Below are positions 1 to 12,791 of a stretch of 64,000 nucleotides of DNA, piece after piece. Every line of letters starts with the position of its first letter. Positions within the stretch are counted from its first letter, which is position 1. Source of the DNA: Venturia oleaginea (lineage: Eukaryota > Ascomycota > Dothideomycetes > Venturiales > Venturiaceae); contig JABMLP010000006.1 of NCBI GenBank assembly GCA_013176395.1, positions 682,001 through 746,000 on the forward strand, in the 5' to 3' direction. The notes beneath the pieces were generated by a model, which was given only the letters and a program-made list of their open reading frames with translations, was not told the origin of the DNA and ran no database searches. The position numbers and the translations under genes were made by a program.

Positions 1-460
1 TGGCAGCAGATAGGCTCCGACTATAAGACGACAGGTCTACAACACAATCGGTGCGACACGATACGGCAGCTGCTAGAGAACCTCATCTACTATCGTCTCC
101 GCAAACCGTCCTGCTGCAAGCTGATGTCCAGAGCCTTGAGCCTCTCCCCAAACTGTTGCGTCCCAGTTATGGCATTGGCAAGAGTAGGTGCGCAACACAG
201 TAAGCAGTAAGGACGTATAGAAGGAGCTTATTGGCGGCAAATCCCCTCCCTACAAGCCAGCAGACGTAGCCTTGAGCCTCTCCCCAGACTGTTGCGTCCC
301 AGTTATGGCATTGGCAAGAGTAGGAGCGCGATATAGCAAGTAGGGAGAGCGACTAGCAGCAGATAGGCTCCGACTATAAGACGGCAGGTCTATAGCACGA
401 TCGGCGCCATACAATACGGCAGCTACCAGACAGCCTCGTCCACGGGCATACCCGGAGTAT
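1..460. repeat. Interleaved direct duplications, unclassified
   Basis: Two different segments each occur twice. A stretch beginning gcagcagataggctccgac starts at about 3 and again about 354 bp later, with a few substitutions. A second stretch (ccttgagcctctccccaa onward, about 57 bp) occurs near 134 and again near 270. The copies are close to identical and no convincing reading frame runs through them. The block directly precedes a LINE 3' end, so it could be an older part of the same element or an independent repeat. No homology to the better-preserved LINE at 12.8-15.5 kb is visible here. Confidence 0.6.
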
Positions 461-564
461 CACACCGAAGCAGCGAAATCACGACTACGATGGTTACTAT
501 TGTCTCCAGCATCACACAACCAAATACACCGCCGCATAGGAATCTGGTGCAAGGCAACTTTCAC

Positions 565-945
565 AAGCAGAAACATACTTAGGGAACCCATTGGCCTTGA
601 GGGATAAGGCGAAACAGATAGACAAAGCTGAGCATTAGAGGGAGACTGTAGGTAGAAGGATAGCGAAACACGAGGCATTGCCTCTTGAGTCTACATAGCA
701 CAGATATACTAGCAGAATAACCAGTATCTACAAGAGCCAGCGGGCATTTGGAGATACTGGTTAAGGGAAAAGAGGGAGGACGGAGGGGACAGCTGGTCTT
801 GTTTCAGTGAACGGGGCGAAGTGGGGCGCGGTGGATTATATAATCTATCACGTGTCGGCTGTCTGATGAAGTCCTCCTAACCGGACATAGCTGCCTGATT
901 AAGCGGCTGCAACCGAGTAGGATAAAATCAATCAATCAATCAATT
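565..945 (+). mobile_element. LINE 3' terminus (Tad-like), decayed fragment
   Basis: This stretch matches, in the opposite orientation, the 3' untranslated end of the LINE at 12792-15473. Shared blocks include the segment around gagactgtaggtaga, the run acgtgtcggctgtctgatga, and the terminal gcaaccgagtaggataaaa followed by a (caat)n tail at about 929-945. The left limit is approximate because similarity fades upstream. The tail abuts the coding exon of a hydrolase-like gene on the other strand, so the element appears to have inserted into that gene. Confidence 0.8.
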
Positions 946-1480
946 AATGGCATCTCCATACGCCTGTTTGAAGCCTTGCTCGCCCACGCTGGACTGCAAC
1001 TCGATAACTGTATAGCCTTCTTCCGCCCACTTTGTCAAGGCTGAGGGAACCCCATCCTCGATTTTAAGATTGTCTGATGCCACGCAGGTCAGCTGAATCT
1101 ATGCCTCTAGCGAATTTCCGACTTTTTGAATTTTGTAGTCCATGAACAAAAGATCGATGCCCATAAATTTTGGTTGATTGAAAACAAAAGATGTAGAAAT
1201 TCATCGATACTGAAGTCAAGTTAAGCAATGAATTGAGAGATAGTGGCATAGTGGTATAATCAAGGAGAAGACGATTGAGAAACTTACCTGGTGCTTTCAA
1301 TGAACCCTCCTCAGGCAAAATAACAATCATTCCAGGTCCTTCACCTCGTCGCGAAAGTGGTGATAATAACGTCTGTCCAGGTGCGTACTCAACAGGCCGC
1401 GATTCAGGTAACGGTGGTGCCGCGTTTCCGTTACTTTGTCCATTCGTATTTCCATTCTTCGTTGGTCCTTTTGTGGCCAT
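946..1480 (-). pseudogene. Dienelactone-hydrolase-like gene, 5' stump cut by a LINE
   Basis: Exon 1 (1288-1480) begins with ATG and encodes a Gly/Asn-rich leader followed by LLSPLSRRGEGPGMIVILP. A 214-bp intron (1074-1287) has a gtaagt donor and a CTGAC branch site before its acceptor. Exon 2 (from 1073) reads in phase as DNLKIEDGVPSALTKWAEEG and continues to about residue 108, where the coding sequence meets the (caat)n tail of the LINE. The order of a 'glycolytic' beta strand followed by KWAEEGYTV resembles the N-terminus of fungal dienelactone-hydrolase-family proteins, but the catalytic Cys/Asp/His part is missing. The family call is tentative. The truncation itself is clear. Loss of an aromatic ring-cleavage-pathway type enzyme would fit the neighbouring genes. 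Confidence 0.55.
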
Positions 1481-2336
1481 AATTAAGACGATACCTCAGA
1501 CCTGATGGAAGTGTGATATCGTGAAATGGTTCTGTGTATACAGGAGATACCTTCCGCATTAGTAACTGAGTGCAGTTAGGGCCTCCAACTGTTATCGCGT
1601 CCCCGATCCGCCTGCGTCGGATCAGTACCCGCAAACCACATGGCTCCATTTCCAGCGGCAATGAGGCAGTTTTGATTAAGAATCACTCCCCGATATTATC
1701 TTATTGCAGAAAGATAGCAGCATAGTTGGGTTACCAATTCGGTGCCCTTCGACAATACCTGAAATCCGATTCAACACTTCCAATTCGAGATTGATATCGA
1801 TAACCTTCTGGCGAAATGATTTGCTAACATCGTCAGAAATCTGAAGATATCGATCTTAAGATCATAGGGTCCAAGTATAAAGGTAATCTGGCAAATCCTA
1901 GAGGGAAAGGGACACTGAATTGAATTGGTGAAGCCAATGTGGCATATTACGTGATACGGCATACGTATGACGCATTGTTAAACGTTCTGATATCGAAGCC
2001 GAGGAAATATCAATAACAGGGCTGATTTCGGCTGCAAATGAACAATCTCGTTTGGAGATGTGTGTTGATGAGATGAGGGAACTGGACGGAAACTTTGGCC
2101 AAATGTAGCCATACACGTGATTGTATTTTTGAGTAAACTTCCTGGACCCAGGCTGATTCTTGTGAACAATATGAAGAATGAAATCTGATCGAAAAGTAAA
2201 GCTTAGAATGGCCAAGAAGTGATCGTGAGGAATTTCAGATTGCCATCGTAAATCGGATATAGGTGCTATAACAATAGGACCAAAACAGCCAGGTATAAGT
2301 ACAACGCCACTATTCTGATTGAGTAAATTTGAAACG
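1481..2336. other. Intergenic, no supported gene
   Basis: AT-rich spacer between the truncated hydrolase start and the monooxygenase stop, both on the minus strand. It should hold the hydrolase promoter. The open frames here lack recognisable domains and splice logic. Confidence 0.5.
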
Positions 2337-4043
2337 CTATTGCGTCTTCTTCTCCCCCTTCCTCTCAACCCACTCCTCAATCAACCACCGATAATCCTCA
2401 GGCCCATACCACGTAAACGTATCCCGCCAAAATCCCTTCTTCCGATGCACCTCCATCCCCAAGTCTCTCAACAAGAGATCATTATATGGTACACAATCAA
2501 ACACAATATCAGGAAGATTAGCTCCGTACCCACATGGATACCGCCACTTTCCCCACTGCGTATGCAACATTACTTCTTTTGCTATCTCTTCGTTCGAAGA
2601 GGCAACACGATCGAGTTTCCCATCCAGAAAAGCAGAAATCCATAGACCTTGTACTGTGGCGCCGATGGAAGTACTGACAGAGGAAATGGCACCTGCAAAA
2701 GCGATGTTGTTCTTTTTCACGAAGGCGGGTGGGACGATAAAGCGGTAGAGACGGTACGGTTCCGTCTCTTTGGGTGCTGCGCGGATTTTGGGTTGGTATT
2801 TGAGACGGGGAAACATGGTTAGAATGGTGTCGTCTGCTTCTGCTTTGAGGATGGCTTGTTCTTTGGGTGATTGAGGAAGACCGATGTTAGCCTCGTCGAA
2901 CTCGAGGAATTTGACTGAGGGATCTTTTTTCCAGCCCGTGGAGCAGATGATGACATCTGCGTCGAGGGCGTTGCCAGTTGTTAGATGAACTTTCTTTGGA
3001 GAGAGGTGGTCTACATCTGCAATGTGAACGCGGATTTTACCGGATTTGACGAGCTCGTTGAAGTCGTTGTTCCAGTTGTGGATACTCAAGGCTGAACCAG
3101 TCCAGAAGGGTGCGTTCCATGGCTTCAGTTTTGCAGACTCTGGATGTTTATTCCAACCCATCAGATCAACGACATCGGCTCGCAGGATGTTCCAGAAAGT
3201 GTCGACAAGTTTGCGCCCAAACCACGTGCCGTGCAACCAATTTCGAATTCGAGCAAAGCCATCTTCGGTGCCGAATGGACATGGACTCATCCAAGACAGC
3301 GCACGAACATGGAGTAAGCATTCCAGCTGCTTCTTAAATGGCGTTACGTATGGCTGTGAAATCCATACTGGACCATTGCCATCTGGGCGAATGATCAAGT
3401 CCACTTGGACTCCAGCATCGCAGTAAGCCCATGCTACATCGTAAGCAGATTTCGCACCGCCAATGATGACAGCGTTCTTGCATGTCTGCATCGTTTCTCG
3501 CTGTGTGAAGAAATCTTTTGCGTGAAAAAATGGCGCACCGAAGTTTTCCTGGCCAGTATATTTGGGTATGTTCGGCTTCGAAGTCAATCCAGTGGCCAAA
3601 ATGAGCTTCGTCGTTTGAAGGAGCTGAGATCTCATTGCCGTCGACACCTCGAGAAACCATCCAGCGTCCCCATTCGGCGAAACAGAATCCAACTTGGTGT
3701 TAAATCGGGTCCGTTCAAAAACTCCATATTTCTTCGCAAAATCTGTCAGATATTGATGAAGGACAGCTCCGGGAATATGCTCGCCCTTCTTTACTCCATA
3801 CCTCTCCTCATCCGCTGCCAGTGGGAAATCGGGATACTCGTAGCGACCGACGAGATTATTCGATTTGAGGCCAGGATAGATTCGTTGTTCGCCCCATGTA
3901 CCGCCACAAGTATCGGCTGCTTCAATAACAAGGATCCTCTTTTCAGGATGAAGAGCAATGTAAGCTCTTGCTGCCGCCAAACCAAACCACCCCGTTCCCA
4001 CCACCACCAGATCAAATATCTCGTCTACCTTTTTGCCAACCAT
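2337..4043 (-). CDS. FAD/NADPH-dependent monooxygenase (class B, FMO/BVMO-like)
   Basis: Single-exon gene of 568 residues. The FAD-binding Rossmann motif GTGWFG lies at residues 16-21, followed by a CGGTW segment at 46-50 typical of flavin monooxygenases. A second dinucleotide site, IIGGAKSA, lies at 193-200 and should bind NADPH. The segment FGAPFFHAKDF at 168-178 sits where the FxGxxxHxxx fingerprint of class B monooxygenases is expected, but it departs from the strict consensus. Such enzymes insert oxygen next to ketones or hydroxylate heteroatoms; the substrate cannot be read from the sequence. No signal peptide or membrane anchor is evident, so a cytosolic enzyme is expected. It shares strand with the dehydrogenase and regulator that follow, suggesting co-regulation. 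Family call is firm, reaction type uncertain. Confidence 0.85.
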   Translation of the reverse strand: MVGKKVDEIFDLVVVGTGWFGLAAARAYIALHPEKRILVIEAADTCGGTWGEQRIYPGLKSNNLVGRYEYPDFPLAADEERYGVKKGEHIPGAVLHQYLTDFAKKYGVFERTRFNTKLDSVSPNGDAGWFLEVSTAMRSQLLQTTKLILATGLTSKPNIPKYTGQENFGAPFFHAKDFFTQRETMQTCKNAVIIGGAKSAYDVAWAYCDAGVQVDLIIRPDGNGPVWISQPYVTPFKKQLECLLHVRALSWMSPCPFGTEDGFARIRNWLHGTWFGRKLVDTFWNILRADVVDLMGWNKHPESAKLKPWNAPFWTGSALSIHNWNNDFNELVKSGKIRVHIADVDHLSPKKVHLTTGNALDADVIICSTGWKKDPSVKFLEFDEANIGLPQSPKEQAILKAEADDTILTMFPRLKYQPKIRAAPKETEPYRLYRFIVPPAFVKKNNIAFAGAISSVSTSIGATVQGLWISAFLDGKLDRVASSNEEIAKEVMLHTQWGKWRYPCGYGANLPDIVFDCVPYNDLLLRDLGMEVHRKKGFWRDTFTWYGPEDYRWLIEEWVERKGEKKTQ

Positions 4044-4699
4044 AGTGACTCGAATTGAAAATTGAAAAGTGCGTCGCGTAAAGAGAGAAAGAGCAGAAGG
4101 TTTTTCTTTCAGGGTAGAATACAGTAAGACAAAAGAACAATGAGTGGGTTTATGTGGAGTTGTACAACAGCGCCCCTACCTCAACAACAACATCATCTCA
4201 ATCTCACGACGTATCTTTACTTCGGGACTTCTTTCACCACATCCGACAACCGTCAGCCGCTATCGCATTCAAGATTTGGTGGTTGCATCGTTATCTTTAG
4301 TCGGGCCGTTAAGTTCAGACCGGTGTCATATAGCGGCAGATCTTCTTCGTTGCGGCTAGGTATCATTTCCACGGAGAGATTCCGAAGGTTTATCTGATGA
4401 CGGAGAGCGAGATAGAGAAGTACGTGATTGTGGTGTTGAAGGTGGGAGAAGAATTGGAGGAGGAAAATTCAGTTAGGTCGCGAAAACATTGGCGACTTGG
4501 CGGGGCAGTTTCAGTCCTACGCATACGTGCTGAAGAATACAGAGTTGGAACGAATTAGGAAGTTCTTTGGCACAATTCGATATGGGTCATCTTAGTAGCT
4601 GCCTTCAGGTTGAGCAAGACCTGATAGCATGTTGAAGTAAAAATTCCACTAGAATATCGTTTAGAACCAGAACCCGTCAAATGTTCCAAATCCGGTCTC
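4044..4699. other. Intergenic, monooxygenase promoter
   Basis: About 650 bp between the dehydrogenase stop and the monooxygenase start, both on the minus strand. It should contain the monooxygenase promoter. No gene or repeat was recognised. Confidence 0.4.
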
Positions 4700-5572
4700 T
4701 CACACTATCCCGTTCACCTCCTGCCTTCCCAGATGCAAAGCCCCAGTAACAGCAATATCAGCCCCACAGGTATAGCTCGCTGCATCACTCAGCAAGTACA
4801 CCGCAGCACCTGCAACGTCCTCCTGCGTGCCAATCCTCTTTGCTGGTGGCGCAGTATCCATGATGTTCTTCGGTAAATCAGGATTACCGTCTCTCGCAAT
4901 CTTTGTCTGCTCGGAGTCAATGAAACCAGGCGAGATAGAGTTGACTCGGATCCCTTTTGGCGCGAGTTCCACTGCTAGTGCTTTGGACATCATATGCACA
5001 CCGCCTTTGGAAGCATTGTACGCCGCCATGCGGAAACCAGGGAGAGCGACGTGAGCCGTGATCGACGCAATGAGGACGATGCTGCCGCCAGTTTCTTGTT
5101 TGATCATCTGTTTGGATGCGAGCTGAGTTGCGAAGAATGTTCCCAGGACCTATCGAAACATCAATATGAATGATTACGATTCGATGAAGAACGCACTCAC
5201 GTTGATTTGTTGGATTTTCTCTGCTTCCTGCCACGTCTGCTCAACAAAGGGCTTGTCAATAGCAATTCCTGCCGAAGTGACCAGTCCATGGATCTTGCCA
5301 AAGTCCTTGATGACTTTCTCGAAGGTGGAAGTCAGACTTTCTTCGTTTGAGACATCGCATTGGTAGTATTCAGTTCGAATTTTTGACTCCGATGCGAGTT
5401 GATTGTATTCATGGACTGGACTTTGCCTAAGGTCTACAATGGCGACGTTTCCGCGAAATTCTGCGATGGCTTTAGCGATGGTAAAGCCGATTCCTTGACC
5501 TCCTCCTGTGACCACGTAGTTGCGGTCTTGCAAGCTATCAAATGCCTTTCGAAAACCGTGCGATTCTGACAT
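4700..5572 (-). CDS. Short-chain dehydrogenase/reductase (SDR)
   Basis: Two exons, 5201-5572 and 4700-5149, separated by a 51-bp intron with a gtgagt donor; the total of 822 nt gives 273 residues. The start chosen is the ATG at 5572 (MSESHGF), because the longer upstream frame is untypical and the glycine-rich cofactor loop TGGGQGIG then falls about 20 residues in, as in classical SDRs. The CDV cofactor segment, TSAG in the position of NNAG, a serine in SITAH, and the active-site YNASK follow in the usual order. The C-terminal part carries IRVNSISPG. It probably oxidises or reduces an alcohol or ketone with NAD(P)H. It lies between the monooxygenase and the zinc-cluster regulator on the same strand. 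Confidence 0.9.
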
Positions 5573-6166
5573 GTTGGTTTGTGGGGTTCTGCTTCCAAGA
5601 GTGGTATTATCTTCCTGATCTCGCTGATTTACTGAAGCAACGCAGCATTTTGTTTTGTCCGATCCGCAAATTTCCAGCGGAATTACGTCTCTGTACAACC
5701 AGGGATACAAGATCTTCACCTAGAGCAAAGGCTAAAATGAACCCTGAGGTGCCGAAGATGGAGGTGGGGTACACTTCCGAACGCTGCTCGACAAAAAGAT
5801 CATTGCGGAGGAAGGCATCCGCAAAACAACTACCTGAGAGGGTTTCTCGATAATGATACCGGGCTAACTCCGGAGAAATTGTGTCAGATCGAGGTATCTT
5901 TCCGACATGGTCGTGGAAATCTGCACTGTTCGTATTCTGCGGACTCCTTGGACCAAGGCATGTGTCGAAAGATGTGTCGAAAGATAAATGGACCGCTAAG
6001 TGTCAGACTAGATAAATGTTCTCTCCGTAAGTTTGGTGGGCGGACATGCAGACAAACAGCCACCGGTGATACAAATTCGATTTTCCAGTTAATGTATCGC
6101 TGGCTTTTGGACGATGGCTAGACGCCAGTCGCCTTAATCCCATCAACAACAGATATTGGCTGCCAT
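5573..6166. other. Intergenic, dehydrogenase promoter
   Basis: About 590 bp between the regulator stop and the dehydrogenase start on the minus strand. No supported gene. It must include the dehydrogenase promoter. Confidence 0.4.
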
Positions 6167-8323
6167 TCAATCAAAATCAAGTCCTAATGAGTCGTAGTCC
6201 AAGGGAAAAAAATCGTTGATGTGCGACGCAAATTGGCTGATGTCTGAAAGATCGATATCATTGGACAGGGCAGAGTCCATGTTTGCGAACGTGGTAACAT
6301 CATTTGCCGCATCAAAGGATTCGTAGGCAGCAGAAACATTTGAGCCAACTGATGTTGCATGATGAGATTCACGAGGCTCAATACTTGCTCCAATCTCGAA
6401 CGAAAGCACCTGATCCACGTACTTCTTGCTGTACTGTGCGCGATCTTGTGCAGCTTGCTCGCGATATCTGCGAATCGCTTCAGCAAAGTGGCCGAGTATT
6501 TCGAAATACTCTCGAGCCTGCGGACTGGCAGCTGAAAGCATTCGTAAAACGTCCCGGGCGCCATTGAAAGCAAGCTCGACTTCAGGCCTTTCGTCGACCT
6601 GGGTGCAGATGGCGAAGCCTAGAACCAAACCAGCAAGAAATAACCAGGCTCTGAAAACATGTCAATCAACATTCATCTAACTGCAAGCTTTGACGTACTT
6701 TAGTATGCACATGTTAGCAAGGAGAAGACCGGATTTTTGAGCATTCAGACTCATGGACGCTAAAAACATCGCTGCATCGATGCATGCTTCTGCCATCTGA
6801 GGATATGAACTCGCTCCATTCGAGCCCGAATTTCCTGTCTGCCCATTGGCTAGCTTGGTAATAATCGTGGAGATCAAGTACGGTCGTGTGACGAGGATAA
6901 CTGAAAAGTGGTAAATGGCAGCTATGTGTATGTTACCGATTGTTCGCGCAAGTTCGCCAGGTTGCAAAGAGTCTAAGTCAGAGACTTTGATGCTGCGAAA
7001 TTGCCGCGGAAGAGTGTTCATACGCCGACGTATCTCCTGAAGTGTAAATTTGATTCGATTGACCTCTGCCAGAACATCGGGTTTTGATGAGACGAACGAT
7101 TGTTCTAAGAGAGCACATAGTTGCGAGCTAGCATCGAGCAAAGTGCTTACTGGAGCCAAGTAGTTTTGTTCCTGGTCTGTCAGATCTCTGGACGTAGGTA
7201 CAGATCTAAATGAGGTAGGCCGCCCCAGTAGGCTGTTTACCAGAGTGTCCATGACACGTAAGCTTTGCCAGATTCGCCGCCTGATCTCGGTCAGCGTGGA
7301 TCTTGACGTCTCGACCAGAATTGACGGACCTTGCCTGTACCTCAGATTCGGATAAGGTATCATTTTGAACCTCGTCATGCAAACCCACTATGTTGGCAGC
7401 TTTGGCAGCAATTCCTAAATACAAGCACGCGGCATTGCGCTGGCAAGCTCCGAGCATGTAAAACGTCATGAGCAAGAACGAACGAACCATTGTAAGGCTT
7501 GGAGACTCCAACATATCACCGAAAGCAATTTGTCTTCCACGCTCAAAATACGTACTGGCGTAGCTCGCGTCTGAGCGCATGTTGCGGCTCTGAGCACCAA
7601 TCGCCATTACGAGCAAAGTATCAACAAACTGCATGCTTTCTGGCGAAGTAAAAGGACTTATGAGCAGACGACTGAGATGCTCTGAGCTGTAGAATTGCAT
7701 AATACCGCTGGTTGCCGCAAGAAAATATTGGATATAGTTGTGTTGGAGTTCCGGGTCTTCTGCCATACTGCATGGAGTTGCCTCTGGCGACTTTGCCTCG
7801 AGCATCACGTTAGCAGGAGCTTCGGTAAAGTTTGATGGTCCGATATGCTTTCGTAACACTTGACGCAAGAAGTGCAAAAAAGATAATATGGCAGTCGGGC
7901 CGACATAGACTGTGCAGATTTTAGTTCAATTATCGATGCCATTCCTGTAAAGAGAGATGTACCTTTTTCGCCTTTCGAGTTAAGCATCATCTGGCTCGAC
8001 GTGGAATGTGAAGGCTCTCCAGGACTTGTCATCTCTGACCGTGAAAAGACGCCAGCACCTTCTCCATTATCCAATAGCTTCTCCTCATCGGCTCGACTAC
8101 TCTCACCAACGCTGGGACGGTGCTCACGCCGTGGGTACGGATTTTTTCGCCGATTCGGTCGGCTCGATTGCGCATTGCCATATGTGCAAGCATCAGCTCT
8201 ATTCTGCTTTGCACAAAGGGCACACGGCTCTCGTCCGTCACATCGTTTCTTGGACGCTTTACAGTTTTGACAGGCGCTTTCAACGCGCTGTCTCTCTTCT
8301 GGTCTGACCTTGGCCCGTGGCAT
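6167..8323 (-). CDS. Zn2Cys6 transcription factor with fungal-specific domain
   Basis: Four exons: 7963-8323, 7330-7909, 6699-7280 and 6167-6650, joined by introns of 53, 49 and 48 bp. Together they give exactly 669 codons (668 residues). The zinc cluster starts at C18 with spacing C-x2-C-x6-C-x5-C-x2-C-x8-C, followed by a basic linker (RPNRRKNPYPRREHR). The middle part contains the fungal-specific regulatory domain, including the conserved RRRIWQSLRVMDTLVNSLLG stretch created by the second splice. That intron has a weak gtccgt donor but a good GCTGAC branch site, and it is the only join that keeps frame. It acts in the nucleus and most likely regulates the flanking oxidoreductase and decarboxylase genes, an inference from position only. 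Confidence 0.9.
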
Positions 8324-8670
8324 CGTGGTTAGGCATGATGTTGTTGTTGATGGGGGACGCGTTGACTCAATGCGGGGTCAATATCTTTTATGGGGGTGTA
8401 GTAAGCAAGCCCTTATCGTTTCAGGGGTCAAAATAATCCTCGTAAATTTTGGCGATTACAGTTGCGGGAATCGTGAATACACTCGTATCATATACGTGTA
8501 TCAAAATCGCGTAATTGCATCAGATATTCCTACAGATTCGTCACTGCGATTATCGCCAATTCGTGCACGGCGTGGAGGTGAAAGACTTTCTCACAACAAC
8601 TTTCGCTCTCGCAACTACTCCATCAAGGCATGTCTCATTACTGTGTATACTCATATATACAGCCATTCTA
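8324..8670. other. Intergenic between regulator start and decarboxylase stop
   Basis: 347 bp holding the regulator promoter and the 3' end of the decarboxylase gene. No additional gene supported. Confidence 0.4.
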
Positions 8671-10341
<1,671 letters not shown>

Positions 10342-11708
10342 ATGCCTTCGACAACTGGCTGGCGCAGCCTCAACATAGCCATCATCGGTGGTGGAATTGG
10401 TGGGCTTGCTACTGCGATTTCTTTGAGACGTAATGGCCACAATGTTACCATCTACGAACGAGCCGATTTCGCAGGCGAGGTTGGCGCATCCATCTCCTGC
10501 GCTGCCAACGGAACAAGGTGGTTGCACGAATGGGGCGTCCACGTTGCGAAGGGCGATCCAGTGATACTCAAGACCCTCATCAGCAGAGACTGGAAGACTG
10601 GTGAGCCAGTGAGCGTCTTTGACTTGGGCGATTATGAACAGAAATGGGGTCATGTTTATAATATGTTCCATCGACAATTCATGCATGCGATGCTCATGGA
10701 GACTGCGACAGGTGAATCTGGAGAAGGACCCCCTGCTGTGCTCAAGGTCAACTACAAGGTATGTGTATCGTCTCAGACCAGGCGACAAAGCTTACGGATG
10801 TACCAGTGTGAGGACATCAACATCGAAACAGGCTTCATCACTTTCGAAAACGGAAACACCGCCCAACACGACGTCGTCATCGGCTGCGACGGTATAGGCT
10901 CAGCAGTCCGCAACATCCTCGGAATAAAAGTAGATCGAAAACCGGCAGCCTCAAGTTGTCTCCACACAAATGTATCCACAGCACAAGCCGTCCAACTCGG
11001 TCTCGTAGACTACTCCCAAAACAGCGGAATCGAATTCTGGGGTGGCCACTCCAGCAGAAACAAAATCGTCCTCTCACCTTGCAACGGAGGCAGTCTCCTT
11101 TCCTATTACTGCTTCTTCGATCGACCGGAAGGCGTGCAAGCAGAGATGAAATGGGATAGCGAGGCAAGTGTCGAGGAATTACTCGCTCCATATCCTGATC
11201 TCGATGAACAGGTGAAGAGTCATCTGAGGATTGGACAAGAGATACGGCCGTGGCGGTTGTGGGTGCATCAGCCTTATGAGTGGTGGAAAAGGGGAATAAC
11301 ATGTATCATGGGCGATGCGGCACATCCAGTACGTATCCATCTCTCTTCTAATAACCGATTCATTTACTGACTCTCGAATGGATGATGCCCGATCAGAGTC
11401 AAGGCGCCTGCATGGCCATCGAAGACGCCGCCTGTCTCGGTATCGTCTTCGACAAGAATACTTTCAATGGAGATATAAGTAGATCCCTCAGAGTATATGA
11501 GGCAGTGCGTAAACCCCGAGCGTCAAAGGTCCAGGCTGCTTCGGCGAGAGCGCGGGAAAATATCAATGAGCGGATCGGGTTTTCGAGTAATACGCATGTT
11601 CCTAGGTACAAGGTACAGAATGAGAAGGGGAAACTAACCATTGAAGAGATGAATGGGTATGATATGTATGCGGATGTGAGGACCAAGGCAAATAATCTGG
11701 ATCCATGA
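10342..11708 (+). CDS. FAD-dependent aromatic hydroxylase (salicylate hydroxylase-like)
   Basis: Three exons (10342-10758, 10807-11328, 11397-11708) give exactly 417 codons (416 residues). The first intron (48 bp, gtatgt to cag) is a multiple of three and open, so it could be read through, but splicing restores the normal spacing in front of DVVIGCDG. The second (68 bp) joins GDAAHP to SQGACMAIEDA. Group A flavoprotein monooxygenase motifs are in order: GGGIGG at 16-21, the DG motif CDGIGS at 166-171, and GDAAHP at 308-313. The family uses NAD(P)H and O2 to hydroxylate aromatic acids, for example salicylate. Facing a 2,3-dihydroxybenzoate decarboxylase-like gene, it may be a salicylate 3-hydroxylase or the decarboxylating 1-hydroxylase; the sequence does not decide. 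Confidence 0.85.
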
Positions 11709-12027
11709 TGGCTAATTTTGTCTGGATTGTTTTGAGCCCCGGGCCTGGAAAATCAATCTTGAATTCTAAATGTAGTGATTGAATTCACTTCCTCGTGAGA
11801 CAGGAAAGTCGACCTACTTCTTTGATAGACATGGCAGCTAAGCCTTCTTTCTCGAGGTATAAAAAGATCAAAATTTGAAGCCATGTCCTAGTCTGGATTG
11901 TAGCGGTGCGAACATCTGAAAAAGCTACCCTTAAGAATAGCAGTCGACTCCGTAGTCCAAGGCGAGAGAACATAATATCGAACTTAGCAATTATGTATTT
12001 GTTTTCGATTTGAAGCCTAGGTGGAAT
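11709..12027. other. Intergenic, no feature seen
   Basis: Spacer between the hydroxylase stop and the inverted HMG-gene fragments. Nothing recognised. Confidence 0.4.
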
Positions 12028-12600
12028 ACATTCAACAACCGGTCGTCCCATGTGAAAGTATGCGCCTGGGCTTGTCGGACTTGAGATTTTGTCTTTGTGA
12101 TTTCCCAGGAGCGATTTGTAGTCTGTGGATGAAGATGGAAATGGCAAGGGTTGGATTCCACCGGTATGTGAAAGTATGCGTGCGCCTGGGCTTGTTGTCG
12201 GACTTAAGTTTTTATCAGGCTGATTTCCCAGGAGTTTTTTGGAAGGACTGGAGATAGTCTTGGTAATATTAATAAGGCTTTATCTTTTTATACACCTCCA
12301 TCTGGTCCCTATATAATTATAGGGCCTTGCGAGCTGGATTTTCCCACTCCTATTTCGTTTCGGTATTTATAGCTTGCTAAGGGACCAGATGGAGGCATAT
12401 AAAAAGACAAAGCCTTACTAAGACTACTAGGACCATCTCCAGTCATTCCAAAAAACTCCTGGGAAATCAGCCAGACAAAACTCAAGTCCGATAAGCCTAG
12501 GCGCATAATTTCACATACCGGTCGAATCCAGCCCTCGCATTTTTATCTTCATCCGCAGACTACAAATCGCATATGGAGTGCAAGAAGGCTCTCGGCGGAA
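12028..12600. repeat. Inverted, decayed fragments of the HMG-box gene family
   Basis: The right arm (from 12381, beginning gggaccagatggaggcata) matches the HMG-box part of the pseudogene at about 16789-16945 in the same orientation. The left arm (about 12028-12360) carries the same segment in reverse complement, plus the piece equivalent to 16727-16790. The arms face each other around a short spacer near 12365-12380. Both arms also share an insert of about 60 bp (around ttcacataccggt) that the 16.8-kb gene lacks, and the left arm contains part of the unit twice. The arms carry many transitions. Together they form a long imperfect hairpin. Confidence 0.75.
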
Positions 12601-12777
12601 CTATGCCGGCCAAGGAGTATTGAAAGACGTTGAATTAAAAGGGAAGGCATATTCCTGGGTGTACTGAGTGATGAATGTCGAAATGTGGAATATGAAAAAG
12701 TATCGTGAGAGGGCACAGTGCTTATCTTGTGGGACGCATGGCATCTCGAGATGAGGGGAATGAGGGGACTTTGTGAG

Positions 12778-12791
12778 ATGGGGATCAGAGG
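12778..12791. repeat. LINE target-site duplication, 3' copy
   Basis: atggggatcagagg directly abuts the (gatt)n tail of the minus-strand LINE and is identical to 15474-15487 at the other end. Confidence 0.9.

Noticed and set aside
1898..2380. 160-codon minus-strand frame overlapping the monooxygenase end
   Set aside because: Overlaps the monooxygenase stop region in another frame and shows no domain.
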